Below are positions 52,163-60,312 of a stretch of 64,000 nt of DNA, one piece after another. How positions within the stretch are numbered: position 1 is the first letter of the stretch; the number at the start of each line of letters is the position of its first letter. Source of the DNA: Anaerolineales bacterium (GTDB lineage: Bacteria; Chloroflexota; Anaerolineae; 4572-78; J111); contig JABTUW010000005.1 in the NCBI GenBank assembly GCA_015075185.1, positions 1 through 64,000 on the forward strand, given 5' to 3'. A program made the position numbers and the translations under genes. Under the pieces are notes generated by a model. The model was given only the letters and a program-made list of their open reading frames with translations. It searched no databases and was not told the origin of the DNA.

Positions 52163-53346
52163 GTGGGTATCTCCACCTCCAGTCGAAAACCCTGATCAGG
52201 GGCAGTATCAATATTCACCTGGCCGTCCACCAACTGGATACGCTCGCGCAGGCCGAGCAAGCCGTAACCATGCCCGGTCTCGCCCATCCCCCGGCCGTCG
52301 TCACAAATGCTCAGGCCGACTTTATCGTTATCATAAGCCAGGATCACCTCGACCCGTCCGGCCTGGGCGTGTTTGCGCACGTTGGTCAGTCCTTCCTGGG
52401 CTACGCGATAGAGTGTCAGTTCAATTTGCGAGTTGAGCAAGCGCGGCGTACCCAGCAGGTTAAACTGCGCCTCTAACCCGGCCAGAGCCTGGCACTCAGC
52501 AACCAAATCGCCAATGGCGGCGGGCAGCGGGCGGTTCTCCGTGGGCGCGGTGCGCAGCGCAGCTACCGAACGCCGGACATCGGCCAGCGCTTCCTGTAAC
52601 AGAATTTCGGCTTTACCCAAGGCGCCAAGCGCGGCGGGGGCCAGGCTGGCTGCGCCGGTATTTTCCAGCAGGGCCTTGGCTCCTTGAATTTGCATGGCCG
52701 TTGCCGTCAGGTAATGACCCAATCCGTCGTGGATTTCACGGGCCAGGCGGTTGCGCTCTTCGACCACGGCTAATTCCTGGAGTTGGCGTTGAACCGTCTG
52801 CAGCACTTCAACCAATTCCTGGTTGAAACGACTGGTCAGTTCGGCCTGGCGGGTACTGTGACCGATCATCCCGGCTAGAAGAAAGACGGCAATATTGAAT
52901 AAGGCGCTGCCGATGGCATTTTCCGGGTCGGTCGTCAAGAAGTCGGTCAAGCTGGCCAGGAGATAAAAAAGAGCAATCCAGCCGGCGGCGCTGCGGCCCG
53001 GAAAAACGGTGGCGGCATGAACGGCCAGGATAAAAAGCAGAAAGGTTAAAGCCCCACTGGACGAGCGGACCGCGGTCAAACCCATGAACAGGAGGGTCTG
53101 CACGGCGAAATACCCGTGCATCCACCGTGTAAAATCTTCGCTGCGAACGGCGACAGCATATACTAAGGCAAAAGCGAGGCAGAGGCCGGCGAAAGCAAGG
53201 CGATGCCACAGGTTGGTAAGGCCACCAATACCCAGCACCCCGACAATGAACACGGCGAGATAGGTCGCCAGATTGATCAAGCGCATCTGGCTGAGGGGGA
53301 GGATGGGACTCTTTTCCATGCCGGTAGTGTACTCAAGTTCTATCAT
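52159..53346 (-). CDS. NarL-family sensor histidine kinase
   Basis: A 395-residue kinase with about five or six membrane helices in residues 20-160 (LATYLAVFIVGVLGIGGL, LAFAGLCLAFALVYAVAV, FLLFILAVHAATVF and so on), a HisKA_3 segment with H206 in EERNRLAREIHDGLGH, and a HATPase domain (QEGLTNVRKHAQA, DDGRGMG, YGLLGLRERIQL). It is a paralogue of the kinase at 9.8 kb, without poly-Pro insertion. The start is uncertain: ATG at 53346 or in-frame ATG at 53319; neither has a clear ribosome site. It is the first gene of the two-gene operon. Confidence 0.92.
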   Translation of the reverse strand: MIELEYTTGMEKSPILPLSQMRLINLATYLAVFIVGVLGIGGLTNLWHRLAFAGLCLAFALVYAVAVRSEDFTRWMHGYFAVQTLLFMGLTAVRSSSGALTFLLFILAVHAATVFPGRSAAGWIALFYLLASLTDFLTTDPENAIGSALFNIAVFLLAGMIGHSTRQAELTSRFNQELVEVLQTVQRQLQELAVVEERNRLAREIHDGLGHYLTATAMQIQGAKALLENTGAASLAPAALGALGKAEILLQEALADVRRSVAALRTAPTENRPLPAAIGDLVAECQALAGLEAQFNLLGTPRLLNSQIELTLYRVAQEGLTNVRKHAQAGRVEVILAYDNDKVGLSICDDGRGMGETGHGYGLLGLRERIQLVDGQVNIDTAPDQGFRLEVEIPT

Positions 53347-53383
53347 TCTGCGAATCCAAGTTCAGTTAGAGCACCCCGTACCC

Positions 53384-54430
53384 TTAGTTGTTTGAAAGAT
53401 TTTGGACTAAAGTGTTTCCAATCATCTCAGCTAATTGTTGATGAATTTCTGCCCGAGACCGCTCTCCCCCATCGGCGCAAATAGCCTCATTGTCGCCTTC
53501 ACTTTGCAGAATCATAGCGCCTTTCGAGGTACATTCGCTGAAGGCGCTGAATTGGGTGGCATCAGGCACCGTTTCATATTTTACACCGGGGATCAACCCT
53601 TCTAAACTTGAAGCATTAAGCCCAGGTAAGAGAGTCTCAGGCTGGCCCAGATTGATGATGGCGACAGGGATTGAAACATTTCTTAAACTAGCCTGGGTAA
53701 AAACTGTGCTCAACTCAGGATCAATAGCAATAGCCACCTTAATCTTACCATTATAATTTGAGTGCGCTAAGCTGTTGATGTCGGCCTCATGCAGGTCAAC
53801 TCCATTCTTGGAAAACCAGAGACAGTCCATGCCTATGGCCGCCTCTCCATCACATAGTTTAGCATAACGTTCTGGATCAAGTTCAGCCCCGGCCAGCGTC
53901 AGGGCGGACGTGCCACCGAGCAAAAAGCCTACTACCCCAACCCTGTCTTTTTTGATATGACCGTTCAAAACCGGATCACTTTCAAGGGCCTGTAGTGTTG
54001 CTGATAAATCGGCAGGCCGTAACCAGGCTTCGGCAATAGCGGCTTGGGCTTCATCCGGGCCAAGCTGGGGCGGATGTGGTTGCGCCACAATGAAACCACG
54101 CATGGCTAGATGCGAGGCAATCCAACCACTCAGATGTGGGGCAGCCCGTAAGCCACCGTGCGCAAGAAGGACAATAGGAAATTCACCTGCCGCAATGACC
54201 GCGTCCTGATAAACGGGGACGCCTTTGAAAACTTTATTGCCACCCACTTCATTGGGAGAACCGCCTTCACTGGTAGGATACCAAAGACTAACGCTGATGG
54301 GTGTTTCACGTCCTGGGGGCGCTATCTCTATAGTCCGTAAACCAGCCGTAGGTGAGGAACTTGGACGGGCGCAAGCCGCGAACAAAAAAGACAATATAAC
54401 AACAATCACTAAACGATAATAGAATTTCAT
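53384..54430 (-). CDS. Alpha/beta-hydrolase-like lipoprotein, catalytic residues replaced
   Basis: A 348-residue exported protein with lipobox FLFAAC (Cys20). The fold is that of platelet-activating-factor acetylhydrolase / dienelactone-hydrolase lipoproteins: SVSLWYPTSEGG, PIVLLAHGGLRAAPHLSGWI (oxyanion part), ADLSATLQALESDPVL, VGVVGFLLGGTSALTLAG, VAIAIDPELSTVF and VPDATQFSAFSEC. The nucleophile elbow should be GFSLGG; here Leu170 (TTG) replaces Ser (TCG would need one base change). The usual catalytic His (A-x-H-F) is Gln293. So the protein probably lacks hydrolase activity and may bind a ligand. The rest of the domain is well conserved, which argues against ordinary decay. It faces the same way as the two CPBP genes upstream. 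Confidence 0.8.
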   Translation of the reverse strand: MKFYYRLVIVVILSFLFAACARPSSSPTAGLRTIEIAPPGRETPISVSLWYPTSEGGSPNEVGGNKVFKGVPVYQDAVIAAGEFPIVLLAHGGLRAAPHLSGWIASHLAMRGFIVAQPHPPQLGPDEAQAAIAEAWLRPADLSATLQALESDPVLNGHIKKDRVGVVGFLLGGTSALTLAGAELDPERYAKLCDGEAAIGMDCLWFSKNGVDLHEADINSLAHSNYNGKIKVAIAIDPELSTVFTQASLRNVSIPVAIINLGQPETLLPGLNASSLEGLIPGVKYETVPDATQFSAFSECTSKGAMILQSEGDNEAICADGGERSRAEIHQQLAEMIGNTLVQNLSNN

Positions 54431-54463
54431 TGATTAATCTCCAGTTTTAATTTGTGATAGCCG

Positions 54464-55285
54464 TTAACTCCCGGTAACTGCTGCCGGCCTCATACCTGCA
54501 CGCGAGCGTAATCGCATCAAACACCAGCCGGCCAGGACGGCCGTTGGGAGCAGGGTCAACAGACCGCTCTCCCCGCCGAGGTATTCGGTAGCCAGGGGTG
54601 ACGAAGCCACGGTAAACGCCGCAAACACGTCCCAATAAGCGTTGACGGCCTTATGGAGGATAGCGGCGGGCCACAGGCTGTTGTAGGTTAGCCGGAGATA
54701 ACCGTAGATGACGCCGGCCGCGGTCAGCGTGAGCAGAAATAACGGCGTCACGATGAGGGGGCTACCCTCACTGTGATAGTACGGAGTTAGAAAGATTACG
54801 GGCAAATGCCACAGGGCGTGCAGCAGGCCGGAGATCAAAACAGCTTGTTGTCGCCCCTGCTCCAGCAGTCGGGGCAGAACATAGCCGCGAAAGCCGATCT
54901 CTTCCCCCAACACCAGGAAGGTCCCCATCGCCAGGCCAATGGGTAAACGGAACAACAGCCGGGCGATACCGCCGTCGGGCGCAACCGGCGTACCCAGACC
55001 CGTCAGCCAAACCAGGCCATAGTTAAACAGAAATATGGGCAGTGGCAGCAGTAGGGCCAGCCCCCAGCCGCGCAAACCGGCTCGATGCAGGCCCAGCGAA
55101 GCCCAGCCCGCCGCCCCCTCGCCGGTTACGATCAACTGCATTATGAGGGTGGCCACCAGCGGGGTGAACATGTTGACAATTACCACACCCTCGCCGGGTA
55201 TCAGGCTTATGGTTATCAACGACAGGACAATCGCAGTACAGAAGAAGACGACCACTTTACCGATGTCTGATAGCGATGAAAACAT
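54464..55285 (-). CDS. CPBP-family intramembrane protease
   Basis: A 273-residue membrane protein with about eight helices and the three CPBP (CAAX protease, Abi) motifs: LGEEIGFRGYVLPRL (EExxxR), HALWHLPVI (HxxxxF-like motif with His), and the last motif around HKAVNAYWD (HxxxN). These enzymes cut peptides in the membrane after isoprenoid-type or other targets, and some give resistance to bacteriocins. The start has GAGGAGCC just upstream. It is a tandem paralogue of the next gene (55393); the two are about 107 bp apart. Confidence 0.92.
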   Translation of the reverse strand: MFSSLSDIGKVVVFFCTAIVLSLITISLIPGEGVVIVNMFTPLVATLIMQLIVTGEGAAGWASLGLHRAGLRGWGLALLLPLPIFLFNYGLVWLTGLGTPVAPDGGIARLLFRLPIGLAMGTFLVLGEEIGFRGYVLPRLLEQGRQQAVLISGLLHALWHLPVIFLTPYYHSEGSPLIVTPLFLLTLTAAGVIYGYLRLTYNSLWPAAILHKAVNAYWDVFAAFTVASSPLATEYLGGESGLLTLLPTAVLAGWCLMRLRSRAGMRPAAVTGS

Positions 55286-55392
55286 TTTTGGCTCCTCTCT
55301 CTTTTTCCGTAACTACTTATCGCACCCTGACGCGAAGCGGGCCGAAGGCCGTATCGAAGGGTGCGGTGAGTAGACACCGAGTTTTTGACCCC

Positions 55393-56202
55393 TTAAACTC
55401 CGGCCACCGGTTCAGCCACGACCTCCGGCTGAGCCGGTTTGCGGGTCAGATTCGGGCCGGTTACCAGAACCAAGACAACCGCGATCGCTACGAACACCAC
55501 CGCCAGCCAGGTTGTTTGCCGGGCTGCATCTGCCTCCGAGAACAAGGGGTTGAAGATACCGACCCACAGATTAAGCGAGGCGTGGAGTAACATGATCATC
55601 AGGACACTCCCCTGGGTATGATTGAATAACCAGGTAATCAAGACCGCGCCGGAGATAATAATCAAGATGAGGATGGGAGATTCGGCGCCGGTGATGAACA
55701 GCGGCAGATGCCAGATGGCATGTAACACCCCCAGGATCAGACTGGCTGCCAGCGCCGAGCGGCCAACCAGCAACCGGGGCAGGGCGAAGCCACGAAAGCC
55801 CGGCTCCTCTCCCAGACCGATAAGGAAGAAGACAATTAATATCTCAATGAAGAGATCGGGCCAGGCGGGCCACTGGATATTGGTGGACAGCGTGGCGCCC
55901 GAGGTGATAGTCAACCCGAACGCGGCCAATCTCATGGCCAGCGGGAGAAACAAAGCAACCGCATACCACTTCAACCCAACCCGCCAGCGCACAATGCGGC
56001 TGAAATAGGTCTTCAAACCACTCCGGCCATCGGCGATGCCGGTGACAAGCGCCCCGCCCAGAAAAACACCCCAAATACCGAAATTCCAGAGTTCCGAGGG
56101 GTACAAGGCGTACATTAAATAGGCCCCGAAAAATGTGAGGTAAGCGATTCCCCAGAAGGTTACCTGTGGGTGGCGTTTGATAAATGCAATAATGGTATTC
56201 AT
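55393..56202 (-). CDS. CPBP-family intramembrane protease
   Basis: A 269-residue paralogue of the preceding protein: LGEEPGFRGFALPRLLVGR (EExxxR), HAIWHLPLF, and HASLNLW near the C-terminus as the three active-site motifs, with seven or eight helices. AAAGGAG is the ribosome site. It is the first of the two CPBP genes. Two CPBP genes in a row, followed by a catalytically empty lipoprotein hydrolase, could be a lipoprotein or peptide maturation unit, but this is only a suggestion from gene order. Confidence 0.92.
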   Translation of the reverse strand: MNTIIAFIKRHPQVTFWGIAYLTFFGAYLMYALYPSELWNFGIWGVFLGGALVTGIADGRSGLKTYFSRIVRWRVGLKWYAVALFLPLAMRLAAFGLTITSGATLSTNIQWPAWPDLFIEILIVFFLIGLGEEPGFRGFALPRLLVGRSALAASLILGVLHAIWHLPLFITGAESPILILIIISGAVLITWLFNHTQGSVLMIMLLHASLNLWVGIFNPLFSEADAARQTTWLAVVFVAIAVVLVLVTGPNLTRKPAQPEVVAEPVAGV

Positions 56203-56565
56203 TTTTGACTCCTTTCGAGTGCTAACTGTGCCGTTTTTTATCTTGCGACCAGTATAGCCAAAAGAAGCCGGGAAGGGATGTGAGAGGTGTCACCGGTGAA
56301 GGTCACAGTGATGGTGTGAGGGTCATAGAGAGGTTGTGAGGGTCCTTGGTCCAAACAAGGGTAATGGTCCCATCAGTCCATTCGGTTACAAAGACATACT
56401 TAAGATTTAACAGCCATCACAGCCATACCGTTCCCTCGTCCATTGAGGCTGCAAGTTTTTCGACCCGCCAACAGGCAAGTTCTAATCTCACCCTTGCCCT
56501 TTGCTGTGATTGCTCTTGCTAAGGCATAGCCCTGTCTCATTTTATTTTGTTACAGGCAAGCAGAC
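56203..56565. other. Intergenic stretch with short GTGAGGGTC repeats
   Basis: No gene seen in about 360 bp. Near the CPBP start are a perfect 10-bp palindrome TCACCGGTGA (56290-56299) and two copies of GTGAGGGTC about 19 bp apart near 56316 and 56335, which may be control sites. The remainder is plain. Confidence 0.5.
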
Positions 56566-59500
56566 CTATGCCATAAATTTTGAGCTGGACTGCCGCTGGT
56601 GAGCCTGCACTAAATCACGTACCTGGCGCAGCAGCCCTGTTTGAGAGGTATCGCCGGACTCCTTTTGCAGAATTTGCTCAATCGAGCCGTTCAGGTATTG
56701 GCGCTCCTCCAGGCTCAGATCCCTGGCGGTAACGACGACCACCGGAATAGACGGCTGGGCCGGATGTTCGGCGTGACGCAGAGCCGCAATAAACTCAAAG
56801 CCATCCATCTCCGGCAGTGTTAAATCCAACAGGATCAGTCCAGGCCGGTGGGCGGCAACTTGCGCCAGCGCTATCCGTCCATTGCCGGCTTCGACTACGC
56901 TCAAGCCTTCCTGCTCCAAAATAGAGCGCAGCATCTCGCGGATGGCCGGATCATCTTCCACCACCAAAATAGGGCCTGTTTCCTGTTCTTCCAGTGGGGG
57001 CTGCTCGCCCTCGTCTCCGTCTGCGTTTTGAGACACAGGTTCAGGCTCATGCCGGTATTTGTTGACAATGGCGATCAAATGTTCCCGGTCAATCGGCTTG
57101 GTCAGGTAATCGGCGGCGCCCAGGGCAAAACCTTTGTTTTTGTCATCCACGATGGTGACCATGACCACCGGAATACCGGCCAGGTCGGGGTCGGCTTTGA
57201 GAGCGGTCAGCGCGGCCCAACCGTCCAGACATTTGTCAGGCATCAACACGTCTAAGGTGATGACATCCGGCTGCTCAAGCCTGGCCAGGCGCAGCCCTTC
57301 CTCGGTGGTCGGCGCGGTTTTAACCCGGAATCCTTCTTTGACCAGGTAGTTGGTCAGCAAATCAAGAACCGCCGGGTCGTCGTCAATGACCAGAACCGTA
57401 CCTAAAGGATGAGGAATGAGGGATGAAGGATGAAGGCTTGGGGTGAGCGTTGCGTCCTGGTTTGTAGTTTTGTCAATTTCGTTTTCATCCCCTGCCCCCA
57501 TGAGGGGGTTCCGCCTTCCGCCTTCATCCTTCCGAGTTCCGTCCACCGGCAAGCGCACCGTAAAGGTAGACCCCTGGCCCGGCGTGCTCTCCACTTCAAT
57601 ATCGCCGCCCATCATCTGGCAGAAGCGGCGGCTGATGGCCAGCCCCAGCCCGGTGCCACCGTACTTGCGCGTGGTCGAAGCATCGGCCTGGCTGAACGCC
57701 TCAAAGAGATGCTTCACTTGTTCCGGAGTCATCCCGATACCGCTGTCGGAAACCTTGAAGAGGATCGCAGGGGTGCGGAGGGGCAGGGGAGCAGGGGAGA
57801 TAAAGTCCCCTCTGCCTCCCTGCTCCCCTGCTCCCCTGCTGTTGGTTATTTCCTTTTCAACAGTAAACGTAATCACGCCGCTCTCCGTAAACTTGGCGGC
57901 ATTGCTCAGTAGATTCAACAGCACCTGCCGCAGCCGGGTCACGTCGGCATGCATCAGGCCCAGGTCAGCGGCGCAGTGGACTTGCAAGGTGTTGTGGTTT
58001 TTCTCTACCAGAGGTTGAGCCGTGACTAACAGATCGTTGACCAGCACAGCCACGTCAAAGTTTTCCAGGTAAAGCTCCATCTTCCCCGCTTCAATTTTGG
58101 AAAAATCGAGGATGTCGTTGATGACGGCCAGCAAGTGGGTCCCCGAAGCGTGGATGCGGCCCAGTTTGGGAACGAGTTCGTTATAGCCCAACTCCTGCGC
58201 ATCTTCCTGGAGCAGTTCGGTGTAGCCGATGATGGCAGTCAGCGGGGTGCGCAGTTCATGGCTCATATTGGCCAGGAAGGTGCTTTTAGCGCGGTTGGCG
58301 GCTTCAGCCGCATGCCGGGCTTGTTCGGCAGCGTCTTTGGCCTGTTGCAGTTCGCTCTGTACCCGCTTGAATTCGGTGATGTCGCGCACCACCGTTGATA
58401 AATATTCCGGCTCACCGTTTGGCCTAAAGTGAACAATGCCAACCTGGGAGACCGGTATCTCCTGCCCCTCTCGCCCCAGGATAACACTCTCACCCGCCCA
58501 AATGCCGTCGTGGCTGAGGGCATAAGGCAGGTGTTCTTTTATGATTCTTTCGGCGATGTGGGGGGGATAGGCCGAGGCAAAGTTGACCAGGCTCAGATCA
58601 TCCTGCTGGCTCAGGCCCATGGCCTGGCGTCCGGCCCGGTTCAGATAAACAGCCCGGCCTTGTAAATCGGCAATGGCTACCAGATCGGGCGTGGCTTCGA
58701 TGATGGCGGTCAGGCGTTGGCTTTTGGCCAGGGCTGCCTGCAGTTCAGTCTCGACCCGCTTCTGCTCACGGATATCCCGGATGATCGTCGCCAGGTATTC
58801 GATGTTCCCCTCAGAGTCGCGCAGGGGGAACGACACCTCCGAGACCGGAATTTCGTGGCCGTTTTTATGGCGTAAGGTAATCTCGCCCGACCAGACCTCG
58901 CCCCGCAGCATGGTCTCGAACATCTCTTGGGCCTTCGGCAGGGCATGGTCGGGGTAGCAGCTCGTCACATGACGGGACTGCTGATACTCCTCATCGCTCA
59001 GGCCAATCATCTGCCGTCCGGCCTGGTTAACATAGATACTGTTGCCCTGCAAATCGGCCATGCCCACGTAGTCGGTTGTGGCCTCGATGATAGCGGCCAG
59101 GCGGCGGCTCTCGGCCAGGACAGTTTCCACTTTAGCCGTGCGCTCGGCCACCCGGTCTTCCAGCTCTTCATTCAAGCGGCGCAGGGCGTCTTCAATCTGG
59201 CGGCGCTCAGTCACGTCGCGCACATTGCTGATGATATTGCCGTTGGGCAAAGCGCGGCCCTTGCCTTCGATGACCCGCCAGGAGCCGTCTTTGTGCCGCA
59301 CCCGGATTTCAGTGGAGCCAACCTCGCCCGGGTTCGTCAGGAGCCGGCCAATGCTGGCCTGGGCCACAGGCAGATCGTCTGGATGGATCAAGGGCAGGAA
59401 TGGCCGGCCCGCAAGTTCCTCCGCGGTCCAGCCCCAGATGCGTTCATAGGATGGGCTGACATAGATAAAACTGCCGGCTGAGTCGGTCACAGCAATGCCG

Positions 59501-59787
59501 TCGGAGGCATTTTCGATGAGCGAACGGAAATTCTTTTCGCTGGCCCGCAGGGCAATTGAGGTTTTGCTGACCACGCCAAGAGCAATGAAGAAGAGGCAAA
59601 AAATAACAATGGTCATAAAAGCGCCCTCGCCTTGCAGCCAGGCCAGCAGCGCCAGAAGCGTGACCAGGGCAATATACCCACCGAAAATAAGGTCAAGGTA
59701 GGCCAGTGTCTTTTGGTGGCCTTGATTGACCAGTATCTGCGACAGGTTTTTATGGGATTGGTTGAGGGAAAGAGAAAATCTAGCCAT
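56566..59787 (-). CDS. Hybrid histidine kinase: 2 TM, 3 PAS, HisKA, HATPase, two receivers
   Basis: A 1073-residue protein. Two helices (about residues 28-72) are followed by PAS1 (about 82-195), a coiled coil, PAS2 (about 230-345), PAS3 (about 355-470), a coiled coil, HisKA with His near 512 (FLANMSHELRTPLTAIIGY), HATPase (LLNLLSNAAKF, VSDSGIGM, GTGLGLAIS) to about 740, receiver 1 (about 797-910; TLDVLMPD) and receiver 2 (about 945-1060; LLDLTLPEMDG). Two stretches look foreign: about residues 646-673 inside the HATPase domain, and 747-793 between HATPase and receiver 1. Both are coded by palindromic short-word repeats of the sort seen between genes here, kept in frame. AGGAG precedes the ATG. 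The signal is unknown. Confidence 0.93.
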   Translation of the reverse strand: MARFSLSLNQSHKNLSQILVNQGHQKTLAYLDLIFGGYIALVTLLALLAWLQGEGAFMTIVIFCLFFIALGVVSKTSIALRASEKNFRSLIENASDGIAVTDSAGSFIYVSPSYERIWGWTAEELAGRPFLPLIHPDDLPVAQASIGRLLTNPGEVGSTEIRVRHKDGSWRVIEGKGRALPNGNIISNVRDVTERRQIEDALRRLNEELEDRVAERTAKVETVLAESRRLAAIIEATTDYVGMADLQGNSIYVNQAGRQMIGLSDEEYQQSRHVTSCYPDHALPKAQEMFETMLRGEVWSGEITLRHKNGHEIPVSEVSFPLRDSEGNIEYLATIIRDIREQKRVETELQAALAKSQRLTAIIEATPDLVAIADLQGRAVYLNRAGRQAMGLSQQDDLSLVNFASAYPPHIAERIIKEHLPYALSHDGIWAGESVILGREGQEIPVSQVGIVHFRPNGEPEYLSTVVRDITEFKRVQSELQQAKDAAEQARHAAEAANRAKSTFLANMSHELRTPLTAIIGYTELLQEDAQELGYNELVPKLGRIHASGTHLLAVINDILDFSKIEAGKMELYLENFDVAVLVNDLLVTAQPLVEKNHNTLQVHCAADLGLMHADVTRLRQVLLNLLSNAAKFTESGVITFTVEKEITNSRGAGEQGGRGDFISPAPLPLRTPAILFKVSDSGIGMTPEQVKHLFEAFSQADASTTRKYGGTGLGLAISRRFCQMMGGDIEVESTPGQGSTFTVRLPVDGTRKDEGGRRNPLMGAGDENEIDKTTNQDATLTPSLHPSSLIPHPLGTVLVIDDDPAVLDLLTNYLVKEGFRVKTAPTTEEGLRLARLEQPDVITLDVLMPDKCLDGWAALTALKADPDLAGIPVVMVTIVDDKNKGFALGAADYLTKPIDREHLIAIVNKYRHEPEPVSQNADGDEGEQPPLEEQETGPILVVEDDPAIREMLRSILEQEGLSVVEAGNGRIALAQVAAHRPGLILLDLTLPEMDGFEFIAALRHAEHPAQPSIPVVVVTARDLSLEERQYLNGSIEQILQKESGDTSQTGLLRQVRDLVQAHQRQSSSKFMA
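57406..57545. repeat. In-frame inverted heptad array in the kinase linker
   Basis: Left words GGATGAG, GAATGAG, GGATGAA, GGATGAA (57409-57436) and right words TTCCGCC, TTCCGCC, TTCATCC, TTCCGAG, TTCCGTC (57509-57543), which are complementary. The insert is read through as part of the kinase, in the linker before receiver 1. Confidence 0.8.
57767..57848. repeat. In-frame GGGGAGCA-type palindrome in the HATPase domain
   Basis: AGGGGCAGGGGAGCAGGGGA on the left and GCTCCCCTGCTCCCCTGCTG on the right are complementary, made of 7-8-nt words. In the protein this is the segment EITNSRGAGEQGGRGD and on to PLPLRTP, placed between the N box and the DSG box of the ATPase domain, where relatives have only a short turn. 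Confidence 0.8.
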
Positions 59788-60312
59788 GCGTTTCTACTCC
59801 TGTCCGGCTCAGCGCCAGAGTCATGTTGAACAAGTGATGATTAGTCTCTCAAAGAGGGCCATCGTTTCAATCAAAACGGCGTGAAATCCTGATTTTAAGG
59901 ATCAGGCCGGTAGAGGTTAGTCTTGTTTTGGGGGTATTCGTTACAGGCTGCCAGCAAGGGAGATTGTGCCGGCAACCCATTATGGCCGGGTTGAGACCCT
60001 GTTTGTGGCTGTGGGGCAGCAGCATTGGGATGTGTTCGATCCCAGCCAGGATTCGGGTCACCGCCTCCATGCCGCAGCCAAGTTCGAGAACACGCGCCTC
60101 GGGCGGAAAGGCGATCCCGGAGAGGTAGGCGTGCCACATCGCGTGCTGGCGAGGGTCGAGGGGCCGGCTTATCCCTTTACGCGTTAAGGCGATGTAATAA
60201 ATTCGTAAGAGATACTTAAGATTTACCCTGCATACTCGAAAGGTAGACCGAGTTCGTGGCCACGAGCTTTAACCACCGTTCAATCGTTTATTTAGCTTAA
60301 GGAGGATTCGAA
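59788..60312. other. Intergenic stretch holding a methyltransferase relic
   Basis: About 525 bp. Its middle holds a fragment of a SAM methyltransferase gene (listed separately). Close to the next gene is a perfect 12-bp palindrome TCGTGGCCACGA (60254-60265), a candidate operator. Otherwise nothing was recognised. Confidence 0.5.
60035..60222 (-). pseudogene. Relic of a class I SAM-dependent methyltransferase
   Basis: Reads YLLRIYYIALTRKGISRP and then AFPPEARVLELGCGMEAVTR, the start and SAM-binding motif I (VLELGCG) of a class I methyltransferase. The similarity stops soon after RILAGI, and no motif II or III follows. There is no good ribosome site. It is likely the 5' part of a gene that lost the rest. 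Confidence 0.5.

Noticed and set aside
59867..60139. 90-codon minus-strand frame as a complete gene
   Set aside because: Only the part with the SAM motif makes sense and similarity continues upstream of its ATG; it is better described as a relic.
56396..60225. The 14-mer ATACTTAAGATTTA occurs at 56396 and 60212, on both sides of the hybrid kinase
   Set aside because: A few 14-base matches are expected by chance in 64 kb; there is no longer flanking similarity, so it is not taken as a duplication or attachment site.
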